This document shows, one piece after another, positions 1-11,660 of a DNA stretch of 64,000 nucleotides. Numbering within the stretch: position 1 is the stretch's first letter; each line of letters opens with the position of its first letter. Origin of the DNA: Platerodrilus igneus (taxonomy: Eukaryota; Arthropoda; Insecta; Coleoptera; Lycidae); contig JARFIW010001491.1 in NCBI GenBank assembly GCA_036346225.1, positions 1,364,001 to 1,428,000 of the forward strand. The letters are read 5' to 3'. A program made the translations under genes and the position numbers. The notes under the pieces were generated by a model, which saw nothing but the letters and a program-made list of their open reading frames with translations, was not told the DNA's origin and ran no database searches.

Positions 1-329
1 GGATAAACTAAGCCTAAAGGACGTATTCTGTTAGAGTTTGTTAGAGTCAAAACGGTGTCGAAGGAAAACTCATACAGGCGGTATAGCACTGCCATTAACG
101 CAAACAACTCCTACCAGGGTGACTAGCTCATCCCTTTTCCTAGACGTAACTTAACCTATTTGATATTCGCCTTTCTTGACCACGATTTTCTGAACTCGTT
201 GGACAGTGGAACTCCAGTTAAAAATGTAAGTATAATAAATTCACTTATTTTTAGATTAGTAACTAATTGCATAACTTTGCTCAAAGTGAAAATTTTATCT
301 AGCCTAAAAGAGTACCTGGTTAAGACGCA
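1..329. other. Unassigned flank
   Basis: I see no recognisable gene, repeat or motif. The one ORF-sized stretch resembles nothing I know and has no supporting context. Confidence 0.5.
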
Positions 330-334
330 CTATA

Positions 335-835
335 GTTTATCTTGAAAATCTTTGACGATCGTTTTATTCAAATTGGTCATTCTAGCAGGACTTGTAACCT
401 CTGGCTTTCTAACAGACAATCGCGGATGTCGGAGCATGAAGCCCCAAAACCAATCCTCAGTAGCGCTTTTAGTTTCTACCCATTTTGTTGAAACCGTCAA
501 AGAATTTTCTACCAAATATTCATAAGCTAGACGTCTTAGTACCTTAGGAGTTAACCCATAGAACATGGCAGAACATTTTAATAAATAAATTTCTTTTTTA
601 TTTCAGGAGTAAAGATTTTCTTTATGGAAATTGGGGCTGAACTCAATATTATCAAAACCAATACTTTGTGCTTTCTTTTCGTAGTTGCAAGTCTACTTTT
701 CGTAACATGATTTTTTTGAGCACTTCTTCTTATGCTCATGTTGCTTTGCATCACGTCAACAACTGCTTGTTTTATAGCATCAGGGTCAAATTTCCTGTCA
801 TATTTCTTTTTGTAATATCTTGACAAGTTTGAAAA
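335..835 (-). pseudogene. pogo/Tigger-like transposase, N-terminal fragment
   Basis: Read on the minus strand, the segment first gives a Psq-type helix-turn-helix (about 835-690; KYDRKFDPDAIKQAVVDVM, then a serine/arginine-rich second helix). A CENP-B/Tc5-type HTH follows (about 565-335; FYGLTPKVLRRLAYEY, then WFWGFMLRHPRLSVRKPE). This order is that of pogo/Tigger transposases, where both motifs bind the element's ends. The two motifs are in different frames and a stop lies between them, so it is dead. The DDE catalytic domain is absent downstream. It is a different lineage from the pogo relative at 38 kb. Confidence 0.8.
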
Positions 836-839
836 TTTT

Positions 840-1380
840 AATCTGAAGATACATAAATTGGTAGGTACATTAATATACAGTGAGAAGAATATCAGCAAGA
901 CAGTGAACAGTCCAGGGAGAGTCTGGATATTTGTCCAGCATCTCACCACGCACACTTTTTATGCATTTGGCGCCATAAATGGCGAATGTTTTATATTTAC
1001 ACGTGAGAAAATTATAACCTAACTTTCAAATGGATCCAAAACTTGATTTCAGAAAATGATTTTGAAATAGTTATATATAAAGTAATACAATAACATAATG
1101 AACCAAAACAAATTAATTTCATATATTCAACCAAACTAGGCCTCTCATGCAATGATGGTCATTTCAATGCAAGAAAAAAGAAAAGCAATCGGGTCTTAGT
1201 GTTGTAATATAATTATGTGTTTGCAGTGTAATAAATAAGTCAGTTCATCGGCAGCATGGATAATTTTATTAAATATCATCTGCTTTTCCGCTAACAGTTT
1301 TCCAAGAATGTTTAACTCATTCACTGCTCATACTAGGTGTCTTACAATAAAATTTAGTTTTTGAACAATCATAGCAGATA
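840..1380. other. Unassigned AT-rich spacer
   Basis: I see no gene or repeat between the pogo-like fragment and the mariner terminal repeat. Confidence 0.5.
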
Positions 1381-1382
1381 TA

Positions 1383-2661
1383 TAAAGTTGGGGAAAAAGA
1401 AATCCATATTTTTTTGGTAGATGGCTGTAGTGATCGATACCTCGTAAAGTATCGATCAAACAATTTCAGATTTATGCTCGTTGTCAATGTGACATTTCAA
1501 GCTAAAAAAATTATTTTGCTGTTTTTTTTTGTTCTATTCAGTTGTGAGTTACAGGGTGTTAAAAATGGAAGTCAACATAGAGAAAAATTGGTACATTTTA
1601 CAGTTTTTCTTTGATAAAGGCGAAAATGCAAGCCAGAAAGCTATAATTACGAATGGTGTTTATGGTCCCGATACTGCAACAGCTAGTTACGTGCAATTTT
1701 GGTTTCGTCGATTCCGTTCAGGTAATTTTGATGTTAAAGATGTACCTCGCACAGGCAGGCCCATCGTCACAAATGTCAATAACATCACAGAAATAATCGA
1801 AGTTGATCGGTATGTTAGTAGTCGTAGCATCGCCCAGAAGCTAAAGATTGACCATAAAACAGTTTTAAACTATTTGCACGAAACTGGATTCAAAAGGAAG
1901 CTCGATGTTTACGTGCCACAGCAATTAACACCAAAAAACATGATGGATCAAATTTTCATCTGCGAAGCCTTAGACAAACGGAATGAAATCGACCCATTTC
2001 TTAAACGGATGGTGACTAGGGATGAGAAATGTGTCACATAAGACAATATTGTGCGAAAACGATCGTGGTCAAAGCGCGGTGAAGTAGCTCAAACGGTGGC
2101 CAAACCAGGACTAACGGCCAGAAAGGTTGTGCTGTGCATTTGATGGGACTGGAAAAGAATCATTTATTATGAGTTGCTTCCATATGTACAAACACTAAAT
2201 TCGGATCTGTACTGTCAACAACTGGACCGTTTGAAGCTAGCTATTGACCAGAAACGGCCAGAATTGGCTAACAGAAGAGGTTTTGTGTTCCATCAGGACA
2301 ACGCCAAGCCATACACGACTGCGGTGACTCGCCAGAAACTCCGACAACTTGGTTGGGAAGTTTTAATGCATCCACCATATAGTCCAGACCTGACACCAAG
2401 CGATTTTCTCGCATTGTAAAACTTCCTGAGTTATAAGAAATTGGCATCAAGAGAAGATTGTGAAAATTGATTGCTAGAGTTTTTCACCAATAAGGACCAA
2501 GACTTCTATGAGAGAGGCGTTATGAAGCTACTTTTAAAATGGCAACAAATTATAGAACAAAACGGTGCATATTTGACCCAAATCGGACAATCCGAAACAT
2601 GTTAAATAAAGTCTTGAGGTTCACGCAAAAATAATAGATTTCTTTCTCCCCAACCTTTTAT
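1383..2661 (+). mobile_element. mariner element, near full length
   Basis: About 1.28 kb, the usual mariner size. It is bounded by imperfect terminal inverted repeats. The left end reads GTTGGGGAAAAAGAAATC and the reverse complement of the right end reads GGTTGGGGAGAAAGAAATC. The flanks are TA-rich, consistent with a TA target duplication, though the exact TA cannot be fixed because both sides read TATA. It carries the degenerate transposase at 1565-2605. Confidence 0.85.
1565..2605 (+). pseudogene. mariner transposase, inactivated
   Basis: The ATG at 1565 opens a frame with the mariner layout. There is an N-terminal paired HTH region (VQFWFRRFRSG, then a TGRP hook at about 1755) and a second HTH with RSIAQKLKIDHKTV. 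The D,D34D catalytic motifs follow: TRDEK before 2041, HQDN near 2298, and YSPDL with PSD near 2385-2403. Stops lie at 2039-2041, 2141-2143 and 2417-2419. About 15 bases appear missing after the last catalytic motif, and the usual G and W around the first aspartate are R and C. The C-terminal tail, ending QSETC, is still readable to a natural stop at 2603. It looks closest to cecropia-type mariners, the group of human Hsmar1; the subfamily was not verified. Confidence 0.9.
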
Positions 2662-2767
2662 ATGGTGTTTTTCTGTCTCTGAATCAGACTGATTTGTCAG
2701 CCGTGTAGAGTAGCTCCGCGAGTCAGTGTTCTTCTGTTAGAGGTAGGTTGCAAATCATTTAGTAACA

Positions 2768-3035
2768 ATGGCTAGGTGGAGTGGAGAGCATCGCACGATT
2801 TTCATCAAACTGTATTTTAAAAACCGAGAATCATACATTACAACACTTTGCACTTTTTACAATCAGTTGAATATTCTCTAAGTGGAACATGCTCCAAGTC
2901 GAAACTTAGCAAAATCGTAAGTAAATAAGTTCAAAAAACAGGTCCTGTAGTAAAGAAGAAGCCACCGGCTTGCCGCCGATCTATAAATACAGACAACTCC
3001 GTGGATCAGACAGGTTCGCGTATGACTACTGATCC
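2768..3035 (+). pseudogene. Transposase N-terminal HTH fragment (MARWSGEH type)
   Basis: From the ATG at 2768 the frame reads MARWSGEHRTIFIKLYFKN and, after a stop, VEHAPSRNLAKS. This resembles the N-terminal helix-turn-helix of a large insect transposase family that usually starts this way (DUF4817-like in my reading). A K-K-K-P-P stretch near 2955 fits the linker that follows. There are several stops, and the match ends where the SINE head begins at about 3041. No catalytic part is present. Confidence 0.6.
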
Positions 3036-3043
3036 TAGGGTCA

Positions 3044-3184
3044 GGCGGCTCGGTGGTGCAGTTGGTATGCGTGTGACGCCCAAGGTCCCGGGTTCAAATC
3101 CCGACACAGTCCGCTTGAAAAATATTAGGCGAGCATTTTTCACAAAAATACACCCTCGTTCGGGCGAGAGGTAAGCTGGAGGTC

Positions 3185-3186
<2 letters not shown>
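3044..3186 (+). repeat. tRNA-derived SINE, head and first body part (copy S1)
   Basis: The first 75 bases resemble a tRNA gene with an RNA polymerase III box A-like stretch (GGTGCAGTTGGTA) and box B (GGTTCAAATCC). The family body follows: GCTTGAAAAATATTAGGCG, then a segment ending in GAGGTCCCGTGTG. The same body is found at 6245, 6390, 26404, 39273 and 53083. Copy S1 stops where its GTGTG motif becomes a long microsatellite, and the rest of its body reappears beyond the LINE at 6245. Confidence 0.8.
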
Positions 3187-3219
<33 letters not shown>

Positions 3220-3252
3220 TGTGTGTTTGTGTGTGTGTGTGTGTGTGTGAGT

Positions 3253-3285
<33 letters not shown>
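3187..3285 (+). repeat. (GT)n microsatellite inside SINE S1
   Basis: About 99 bases of GT with scattered GA and TT interruptions. It begins exactly at the short GTGTG of the SINE body and ends at the 14-T run that closes the LINE's 3' end. Confidence 0.95.
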
Positions 3286-3289
<4 letters not shown>

Positions 3290-3589
3290 TTTTTTTTTTA
3301 CAGTTGCAATATTTTTATTTCAACATAAGTAAGTTACATTACTAATAAATACATGCACTGCATTCTCAATACCAATACCTTCCCGCGGAACCGCAATTAA
3401 GCATAACTTCACGAGAAGTGGCTGTTGCTCATACGCTCTTCTTTGAAGATTCGATTATATAGAATGAATAGTTTGTTGTTCCGTTATTTGGATCTAGCCG
3501 TCTAATGTAATTTCCTTTTTTAACCTCAATGATAATGGCTTTTAATATTTCTTCTGATAGCAAGGTCGTGTTTTATGTATATAACCGTA

Positions 3590-3961
3590 TTATGTATTTA
3601 ACGCTTCTCTCCTTGTGTTGTCAATTTGTCGCAGTTCCTTAATTACCATTGCAGCAAATATGGTAACTGCTGACCATACTTCTTTTGATTCTACCATTTT
3701 CTGGACCAACGTATTTGGACTTAGGTTTATTTTTGTAAGAGCAGTTAGTTTCTCACGTGGTTCGTTAAATCGTGGGCAGTGAAAAAATACGTGTTCTGCA
3801 TCTTCAAGAACGTCAGTGCACATTGGACAATTAGGAGTTGTATCTAATTTAAATTTATAGAAGTATGCTCTAAAGCACCCGTGACCACTTAGAAGTTGGG
3901 TTAGATAAAAGTCTAATTCTCCATGACATCGATTAAGCCATGGTTCTATAAGTGGTATCAT
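3590..3961 (-). pseudogene. R1-clade LINE C-terminal zinc-binding region
   Basis: Contains LSGHGCFRAYFYKFKLD, then CPMC, and EDAEHVFFHCPRF: the C-x2-C ... H ... C arrangement at the end of R1-clade ORF2 proteins. A stop just after 3961 separates it from the reverse transcriptase. The roughly 290 bases between 3590 and the poly(A) would be 3' untranslated region. Confidence 0.8.
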
Positions 3962-3994
3962 ATGGTAAGTCCATCTACCTTTCTGCGATGTATC

Positions 3995-5600
3995 TCAACG
4001 TTGTTGCCATTTTGCTATTAATTCTGCCTTTTCTTCTTTCTTTTTCTGTTCTAGAGTTTTATTTCTATAATACCACTCCCGACGGTAGTGCGTTAATATT
4101 TCAATGGGAGGCATACCTGCGATAATGCATGCAGCTTCATAAGAAATTGTGCGGTATGCACATATTACTCGTAGAGTGCTTAATCTGTACACGGAAGAAA
4201 TTTTACGGCAGTTCGATTCTATTTTCACTGCATTAGCCCAAATAGGAGCTCCATATAAAATTATAGATGTAACAACTGATGCCAAAAGTAATCTTCTACT
4301 AGTTTTTGGTCCACCAACATTAGGCATTATTCGTGAGAGTATTGTTGTTGTGTTTGCTGCTTTTTTGCTCACGTAGGACAAATGTTCTTTAAATGATAAT
4401 TTGTCGTCGATTTTCACACCTAAGTAATATACACTAGGACTAGAAGTAATTTCGTGATTACCTATATGCAGGTTTATTGTTTCACGTATCTTTCTGCTGG
4501 ACACAAGAACGACTTCAGTTTTTTCTGCAGCTAGTTCAAGGTTTAAACTTTTTTTATATTGCCTAATTATTTCCACAGATTCATTGCAGATTTGTACGAT
4601 TTCTTCCTTTAGCTTTGCAGTAACCACTAGTACCAAATCGTCTGCAAATGCTACAGTTTTAGCTTCATCCGGTAATTTCAGTCTTAGGACTCCATCGTAT
4701 GTTAAATTCCAAAGTAGTGGGCCTAAAACTGAACCTTGTGGGACTCCACCTGAAATCATATATTGTTTTGGACCTTCGTCAGTGTCGTATCTGAGGATTC
4801 TATTCTTAAAGTAGTCCCCGATAATTCTTCTTATATATGTAGGTACTGATGGTATATCAATAGATTTCTCTATGGAACTCCACTTAATAGAGTTAAAGGC
4901 ATTTTTGACATCCATTGTTATTATTGCACAGTATTTTTTTGATCCTCTTTTCCATCTTTTTCCTGAAATTTTAGTCTGAATAATATTGAGAATCGAGTTA
5001 ATTGCATCAATTGTAGAACGCGATTTTCGGAAACCATATTGATTTTCTGAAAGTACGGCTGCCTCTTCTATAGCCATTTCAATCTGTTTTTATAATCTTT
5101 TCCAAGATCTTTCCAGCTGTGTCCAGCATACATATTGGACGGTATGACGATGGTTTGTCAGGAGGTTTATTATCTTTGGGTAGTAATACTAGAAACTGTT
5201 CTTTCCACGGTTGAGGAAACACACCGTCATTTAAACAAGAATTATATACCGATGCAAAGATATCCGGACGGTTTCTAATAGCTATTTTAAGAGCAGTGTT
5301 GGGGATGCAATCTAGTCCCGGTGCTTTGTTGTTTCCTATCTTATTACAAGCATTTAGCACTTCACTTTCAGTGACTGGTGGTATATATTCTTCATCACAG
5401 GTTATTGCATTTCCATATTTTTCTTCGCATTGCTTTGGGAATAAGGTGTTTACTATTTTCTTAAGAAAGATTGGACATGTGGGTTGTGAAAAATGTTTTC
5501 TTTTTAATTTTCCCATTACCGTTTTATAAGGCTCAAGGATAATCATCAATTTCTTTACAAAGATCATTCCAATATTGTTGTTTGCTCGACTTAATGGCAA
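3995..5600 (-). pseudogene. R1-clade LINE reverse transcriptase domain
   Basis: Two adjoining minus-strand frames make the domain. The 5600-5079 part carries LNACNKIGNNKAPGLDCIPN and SSYRPICMLDTAGKILEKI (fingers). The 5077-3995 part carries QYGFRKSRSTIDAI, MDVKNAFNSIKW (palm A), GGVPQGSVLGPL, and VAFADDLVLVV with the catalytic aspartates intact. LYGAPIW and thumb sequence follow. A frame change near 5078 joins the parts. The catalytic core is well preserved, suggesting a moderately young insertion. Confidence 0.9.
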
Positions 5601-6111
5601 ATGTCAAGTTACTTCGTGCAATTTTATATTCCTCCCGAAGATTATTGAAGTTGCCTTTACACTGAGAGCGTTGATATTGTCTCCGTAAACGAAGACATTC
5701 TTTACGAAGTTCAGCAATGTGATCATTCCACCAGTAAACGTTATTGCGTCCTTTATAGGGTGACTTTTTGGGCATTGATGCATTGCAGGCCTTCTTTAAA
5801 GTTTCTAGTAGTTGACTGGTTTTTGAATTTGCCGAGCCTGATATTTTACATTCATCCAGTATAATTTTGAATAGTTCTTCATCAAAATGTTTACTTATCT
5901 AGCCATATGGTTTAACCTTTGGTATTTGGTTCTGTTTAATTTGGTTACGCACTTCGTATAATATTGCGTTATGATCGCTGTGAGTGTAGTGTGTAGACAC
6001 TTTCCAGTATAAATTGTTTTTTATTAAGGAGCTACTCATAAATGTCAAGTCTATTATTGATCCTATGTTACCTCTACTAAAAGTGTAAGAATTTCCTTTG
6101 TTTACTAACAC
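5533..6111 (-). pseudogene. R1-clade LINE: endonuclease C-terminus and linker
   Basis: The segment from 6111 down to 5899 reads as the end of an apurinic-type endonuclease, including IGSIIDLTFMS and HYTHSDHNAI, where S-D-H is the family's catalytic triad end. The segment 5775-5533 (NVYWWNDHIAELRKECLRLRRQ) is the linker normally found before reverse transcriptase. Stops and a frame change separate them. Everything upstream (ORF1 and most of the endonuclease) is missing. Confidence 0.75.
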
Positions 6112-6141
6112 TATGTTTAAAACAGAGAATGTTTCTAAAAT

Positions 6142-6385
<244 letters not shown>

Positions 6386-6389
6386 TCCT

Positions 6390-6640
6390 ATGGTTCCGAG
6401 TTTGATTTCTGACACAGACCTTTTGAAATATGTTAGGCAAGAGTTTTTCACAAAAATACGCCCTCCTTCAGATGAGAGGTAAAATTCAAATCACGTGTAT
6501 GAGGGTTATCACGCAGGTTAAAGATCACTACTTTGCTTAGAATAGCAAGGGTTCGACAAAATTCAAAATATTCAGATAATAGAACCTGCTTCCTGGCCAA
6601 TGTAATACCTACGAGTGGAGCATTACAAAATCAAATGCAG
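6390..6640 (+). repeat. SINE copy S2, 5' truncated
   Basis: Starts at a degenerate box B (GGTTCCGAGTTTGATTTC) and continues with the family body to CATTACAAAATCAAATGCAG. It follows copy S1 directly, head to tail. Here the internal GT motif is short (CACGTGTATGAGGG), so its expansion in S1 is local. Confidence 0.75.
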
Positions 6641-9480
6641 GTCTGTAAAAACACCTGCGAACGTTGCTGCTATTTGTGTTGCAAACACTCGATATACTCG
6701 TCGTTCGTTAAGTAAACGTGCACAAGCGCTGGATCTTTCAAAAGCGTCTGTGCAACAATTGTTGTCGTAGGTATTGAACTTGCATCTATATAAAATTACA
6801 AATAATGTTCACCAGAAGTGTAAGAAGTAATAGATTTATAACGCCACACAATCACGTAAGGTTTAATTACAGTTAGTAGAGCTTTCAAATGACACAAATA
6901 AAGTAAGTACTTAATATTTCGATTTCTTGCCCGTAAAAGGATATCTCTATGCTCAAAAAAACTTCCGGATTAACTGCCCCTTACTATCGATCCCTTGGCG
7001 CAAAACTCGTCACTAATACCTGAAATAACCTTCATAGAACAGGTCAAGTATTACGTCTTAAAGATTTCGATGTCACCCTTCTACAGCGATTAATACAGAA
7101 TAGGCTGTCCCATGCCGCTAAACCAAGTGGCAAGGTAAACTAATAAGTAAACCGCCACCCCACCACACCTGCAGTCGCTACTACCATACTGTGCTGTGAC
7201 TAATATCTTATTTCGCAAAGGTACTGCCATTTTTTGCCACGGCTACTACCATACTTTGCAGTGGCTATTTTCATACTTTGCACTTGTTAATAACTATACT
7301 TTGCAGTGGCTACTACCATGCTTTTAAGCATGACCCGTGGACAAGCATCTCAACTTATTTATCTCCGATTACGACCGTTAGTTTTTATTATGTCCCTCCT
7401 TCAGATCTTATACTTTGTACCGGTCATTGGTTTGAACGACAACCACATTAAACGGTCCACAGTATTTAGGCAACAATTTCTTGTAACGTTTGACGTTACC
7501 ATAAACTGTTTGACTGTAATTATAATAATTTTGGACTAAGATGGACTAAATATTCACAAAGGCCACGAAAAAGCTGTAAAACAATCCGTTTAAAATGACG
7601 ACCTTTGGAATCTTCCGGACTAACTTGGAACTCTAACTTCCCCGTATTAACGGATAATACCTAGGTGCCACTATTTTGTTAATTATTATTTCTAACGAGA
7701 AAGCACTAATAAAAAAGTAGACACCACTTAGTATACAAACGCATCTGAGCACAAAAGCTCTGTTGTCACATCTCTAACCTTGTACCTGTAAGAAAAGCTT
7801 AAATATTTAAATCACAAAGGGTCGCTATTCGCGTCCCTAGATAACACATCAAAAATATGAAAAATATACCTCTTCCCTCTGCTGTGCTGGACCTAAATTT
7901 TATACACTTTCTCGTTCTGTAAAAACGGCTAAAATTGAAATGACATTTTCATGCTAGGTTCAATACCTTTTAGATAAAATTTTATGACTGGTAATTCCTC
8001 AATCATGAATACCTTGTGTCATTTAAGATACCAATAATAAGTGTTAATACAAAAATATTTACATTTATTATAACTGAAATATTATCGTAACAATTTTTAG
8101 TTGATATTTACTAAGTTCAAGCTTGGAGCTATTTCAATTAAATCTTATAAGCTGACCTTTAAGTTTCAGAATCGCCCCTAATTAATTTTTGGGCATTTTA
8201 TAAATTTTATTTACATTATTCCTCAATATCCGTAGAGAGCAGGTCTGATATCTTGGATGTACACTATTACAAGATTTTATACTAATATGGTACATAAAAT
8301 TTACATACGCAATAGTTAGTCAAGTTAACTGTTTATTTAATTTCTATTTAGAAATTTTTATAACACATCAAGTTCTAGTAAATTTGAATCCCTAGTCTAG
8401 ACTATTATTTTATTTTAATAAAATTTTTAGAATCAAATAACCTTCAAATGTAAAATCGCTGAAATTGGACATCAGGAAAGAATTTAACTATTAACACTCA
8501 CCATCTGTTGTCCTACGTCACGGAATGCGATAAACTCTTAAAGAACGGACACACCATATAACAGCCGAAACCTATTAGGGCCTCTTAGCATCAATCTCGG
8601 ATTTTAACAAAAGAGGTGGAACGAGTTTTCAAACCAATGCTAACCAGTGACATTGACGACCAATTCGCCGAATATGGGGTAGAAATTTTCCATCTAAATC
8701 ACCTCCAGATTACGCTTTCACATAGATACCATAACAAAAGTCTTCATACGATAAACAATCAGTTCCAGTTGAAACATATTTTAAATGTGTCTTCCAGTCT
8801 CAAAAATTTACTACATTATAGGTGTATCGCTAACAATGCAAATACGAAGGATTTAAACGTAACTCTTGTTATTACATTATAGAATTTAATATAGTTTAAA
8901 TTAATTTAATATAATTGCGCTGCAAGAAAACGGGAAGAATAAACAGGATATTTAAATAAAAAAATACGAACCATTGATTGCTATCATCCAAGTTCTTTCT
9001 CCATAACTGTAATTATGGAGACCGCTAACTCAAAGCGATTCTCCAGTCGCTGGAGCTAGAAGTCGGAAAAGACATTCTTGCTCTACGACAGGTAACAAGC
9101 GACTGACTAGTCTTTGAACGTTGTAGATGGGTTTTGCATAGCGATACAAACAACATCAGACGTGACCTTGTATCGAAACTGCACGATTTGAACTTGAACA
9201 AAACTAATCGTAAATTGAAAAATTTACGAAGGCGAAACTTTGTTTATGAGGGACAAAAATATACCTGGTACTTTATAATTATATAGCAGTAAATATTTTA
9301 TCAAAACAAAAATTTATGAAACTAAAAATGATTCTGAATCAAAAGTATTCAGTTATAGGGGTTCTGGAAAATGAACATACAACGTTCTTACTGTTTCCAG
9401 AGTGTGACGCACGGTAATAAAAACTAATACTAAATATCCTACATTATATTTATCAGCCTCACGTCTTGACCTATCATAAT
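6641..9480. other. Unassigned AT-rich region
   Basis: I find no gene or transposon I can name. The only visible structure is a short imperfect tandem repeat at 7170-7320 built on CTACTACCATACTTTGCAGTGG, with about four partial units. Small ORFs here have no recognisable content. Confidence 0.5.
7170..7320 (+). repeat. Short imperfect tandem repeat
   Basis: Variants of a roughly 30-base unit containing ACTACCATACT and TTTGCAGTGGCTA recur four to five times with variable spacing. Confidence 0.55.
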
Positions 9481-9487
9481 ATTCTTT

Positions 9488-9880
9488 TTAGTGAGTCCGA
9501 TCGTCCGTTACGTGTTTTTCTATCTTATACCGCAGGTGCTGTAGGTCGAGACGTTCAATACTGTACTGAATAACGGCAAGGATTTTTGCCCCCGCCATGG
9601 GTTTAAGTTTATATCCTAGTAGAGCTTCTACCGGCGAACTGTTGATTGCTTTGTTAAAAACGGTAAAAGTTCCTTGCATTTGCTTCACATGGGTGTCCCA
9701 CTCTGTCTAGTCAGTGTTCGCGCTACTAGTAGCCAACGCATTAACAATGATTTATTATATTGCTCGTTGGCCGTTAGCACGCGGGATGGCGACCGCATTT
9801 AATACGTGTTTTATCCCGTACGTCTGGCAGAACACCTTGAAGGAGCGAGAGGTAAAAGCACTACATCTGTCACTAATTAT
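9488..9880 (-). pseudogene. Ty3/gypsy integrase fragment
   Basis: The minus strand near 9880 reads DRCSAFTSRSFKVFCQTYGI and then HVLNAVAIPRANGQ, the second half of an integrase core up to its glutamate region. WDTHVKQMQGTF and SPVEALLGYKLKP follow (9688-9488). Two stops lie between these parts. Confidence 0.75.
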
Positions 9881-10484
9881 ATGCATGGGCACCACAAATA
9901 TGTACCACCGGACGCGTTATTGGTACTTTAACGGGTTCCATAATAACAAATTATGTAAAACCCTAAACAATTACCTATAGAAATTTGTTCTCTCGACTAT
10001 ACATGTTTCAAAAGAACCGTCATAGTCCAATTGTATTGCGTGGAAGAACACTGCGATCTTTTCAATAAGATTGAGTTTCCCTTGTTTCTTGCCAGTACTG
10101 TATTTATAGTACGAGCGATTAAATAAGCGCGTACGTTCTTAGTAACAATTTTTCTCATTTTTGCAAACCAATAATTTTCCTGTATTCTACTAAGCGTGTT
10201 CTCAACACTCGTGTCTTGTCGGGTCGTTACAGAGTCTACAGATTAGCCATCTAACACTCTTTGGCACCACTCACTCAATTCTGTTAAAATATCCTTTGGT
10301 TCCATCAGTTCTCTCCTTTTTCTGTAGAATCTGGCAAATCTTGATCAACTGATCGTCCTGCATCTTGACGGCTAGTATCTAAACGCCCTCCACTAAATTC
10401 ACCTGGGCGATATCGTAATACTCCGAGGAGCGTCGGCTCAGGGTGTCGACACGAGGCATCTTACCACCTGCTCGGTATTGTGTA

Positions 10485-10745
10485 TTAAAAGTAAATCATA
10501 GTACATCTAGCCACCATTGGGCGAAAGTGCTGTAGTGCGTACACAACCGCCATGGTTTGGATTTCGTAAGAGCGATGATATCTTTGATCAACTGTAGTCT
10601 GTTTTCTATAATATGCTACCACTCGTTGTTTTTCGGCTTGCCTTTGGAAAAGGACTGCGTCAAAGCCTACAGAACTAGCATCCGTATGCAGCTCCGTCTC
10701 CAATGAGGGATCAACAATTGCCAGAATGGGCCTATTAGTCGACAA
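10485..10745 (-). pseudogene. Ty3/gypsy RNase H fragment
   Basis: Reads RPILAIVDPSLETELHTDAS, then GFDAVLFQRQ, VVAYYRKQTT and YEIQTMAVVYALQHFR: the RNase H domain order of Ty3/gypsy pol. The T-D-A-S aspartate and the Y-E-x-x glutamate are kept. It is 261 bases without a stop but isolated from its neighbours. Confidence 0.8.
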
Positions 10746-11081
10746 ACGCTTATCCGTGTCGAACGCATTTTGTTGCTTATCATCTCAACTACAGCAACTA
10801 TTAGAACGTAACAGGCGAGTGAGCGGTTTAACAATACTCACGTAATTTTTAACAAACTTCCAGTAAGCTGATGAGCAAAAACTTGACGGACTTCTTTTAC
10901 ACATTTAGGTTCTTTGATCGCCATCACCCCTTGAACTTTTCAGTTGCCGGGCCTCATGCCGGCCCTGTTAACCTCTCTGCCTAGATATTCAATACTAGTT
11001 TGAAGCACGTACACTTTCTTAGTTTCATTGTTAGATTATTCAGCCGTAGAACCTCTAAGACTTGCCTCAATCGCTCTATAC

Positions 11082-11554
11082 CTACCTGCGTGCTAGGACA
11101 CGGGATAATAATATCGTTATGTAGGCAAATGCTAGGAAATATTTCAGGGACTTGAGGATATTGTTAGTGAATCCTTTAAAAACTGCTGGACAATTAGAGA
11201 GGTTAAAAGGGATATGTATAAATTTATAGTGCGAATTGGATGTCACAAATACCGTGGCTAGTACCGATTTCAATGCAATTGGGACCTGACAAAATCCCGA
11301 TGCCATGTCTAACGTTATAAAATAGGTATGGTTTCCTAGCCTGTGTATTTGATCATCAATGAGCGAAAGGGATACTTATCTTTTATAGTGACTGTGTTCG
11401 ATCGCCGATGATATATGCACATGAGATAGTCGTTCGTTTTCTTTTTGACCAAGATGTAAGGAGTAGCATACGGCGATTTCGACTCGCAAAGAATTAATTT
11501 TCGCTCAAAGGCATTCGATGGGGCCGATATTTTATCGGTTCTTAGGTAGCGCAT
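11082..11554 (-). pseudogene. Ty3/gypsy reverse transcriptase fragment
   Basis: Contains SKSPYATPYILVKKKTND (fingers), MASGFCQVPIALKS with FIHIPFNLSNCPAVF (palm), and a decayed active site near 11110. There one frame reads AYITILLS and the next continues with a residual N-D-I-I-I-P. The catalytic aspartate pair is therefore lost. Thumb sequence with GREVNRAGMRPG and VKEVRQV can be followed between 11080 and 10800. Confidence 0.8.
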
Positions 11555-11660
11555 TTTATTACTAGGTCGATCGCGTTTGAGTTGTCTAAATCAGCCAAAG
11601 AACGCTATATATAGTCGCGGAATTCAGACAACTCTTGAGATAAGATTTGGGCATTCGTTC

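Larger units (their letters stand above)
9480..11660 (-). mobile_element. Ty3/gypsy retrotransposon pol, heavily decayed
   Basis: Minus-strand order from 11.6 to 9.5 kb is reverse transcriptase, RNase H, integrase, which is the Ty3/gypsy order. All three parts are broken by frameshifts and stops. No LTR pair was recognised, so the element is an old internal fragment. It differs in sequence and age from the gypsy element at 29-35 kb. Confidence 0.8.

Noticed and set aside
3044..3118. Functional tRNA gene
   Set aside because: Box A and B are present but it is followed by a repeated SINE body, and sister copies share the same tail, so it is a SINE head.
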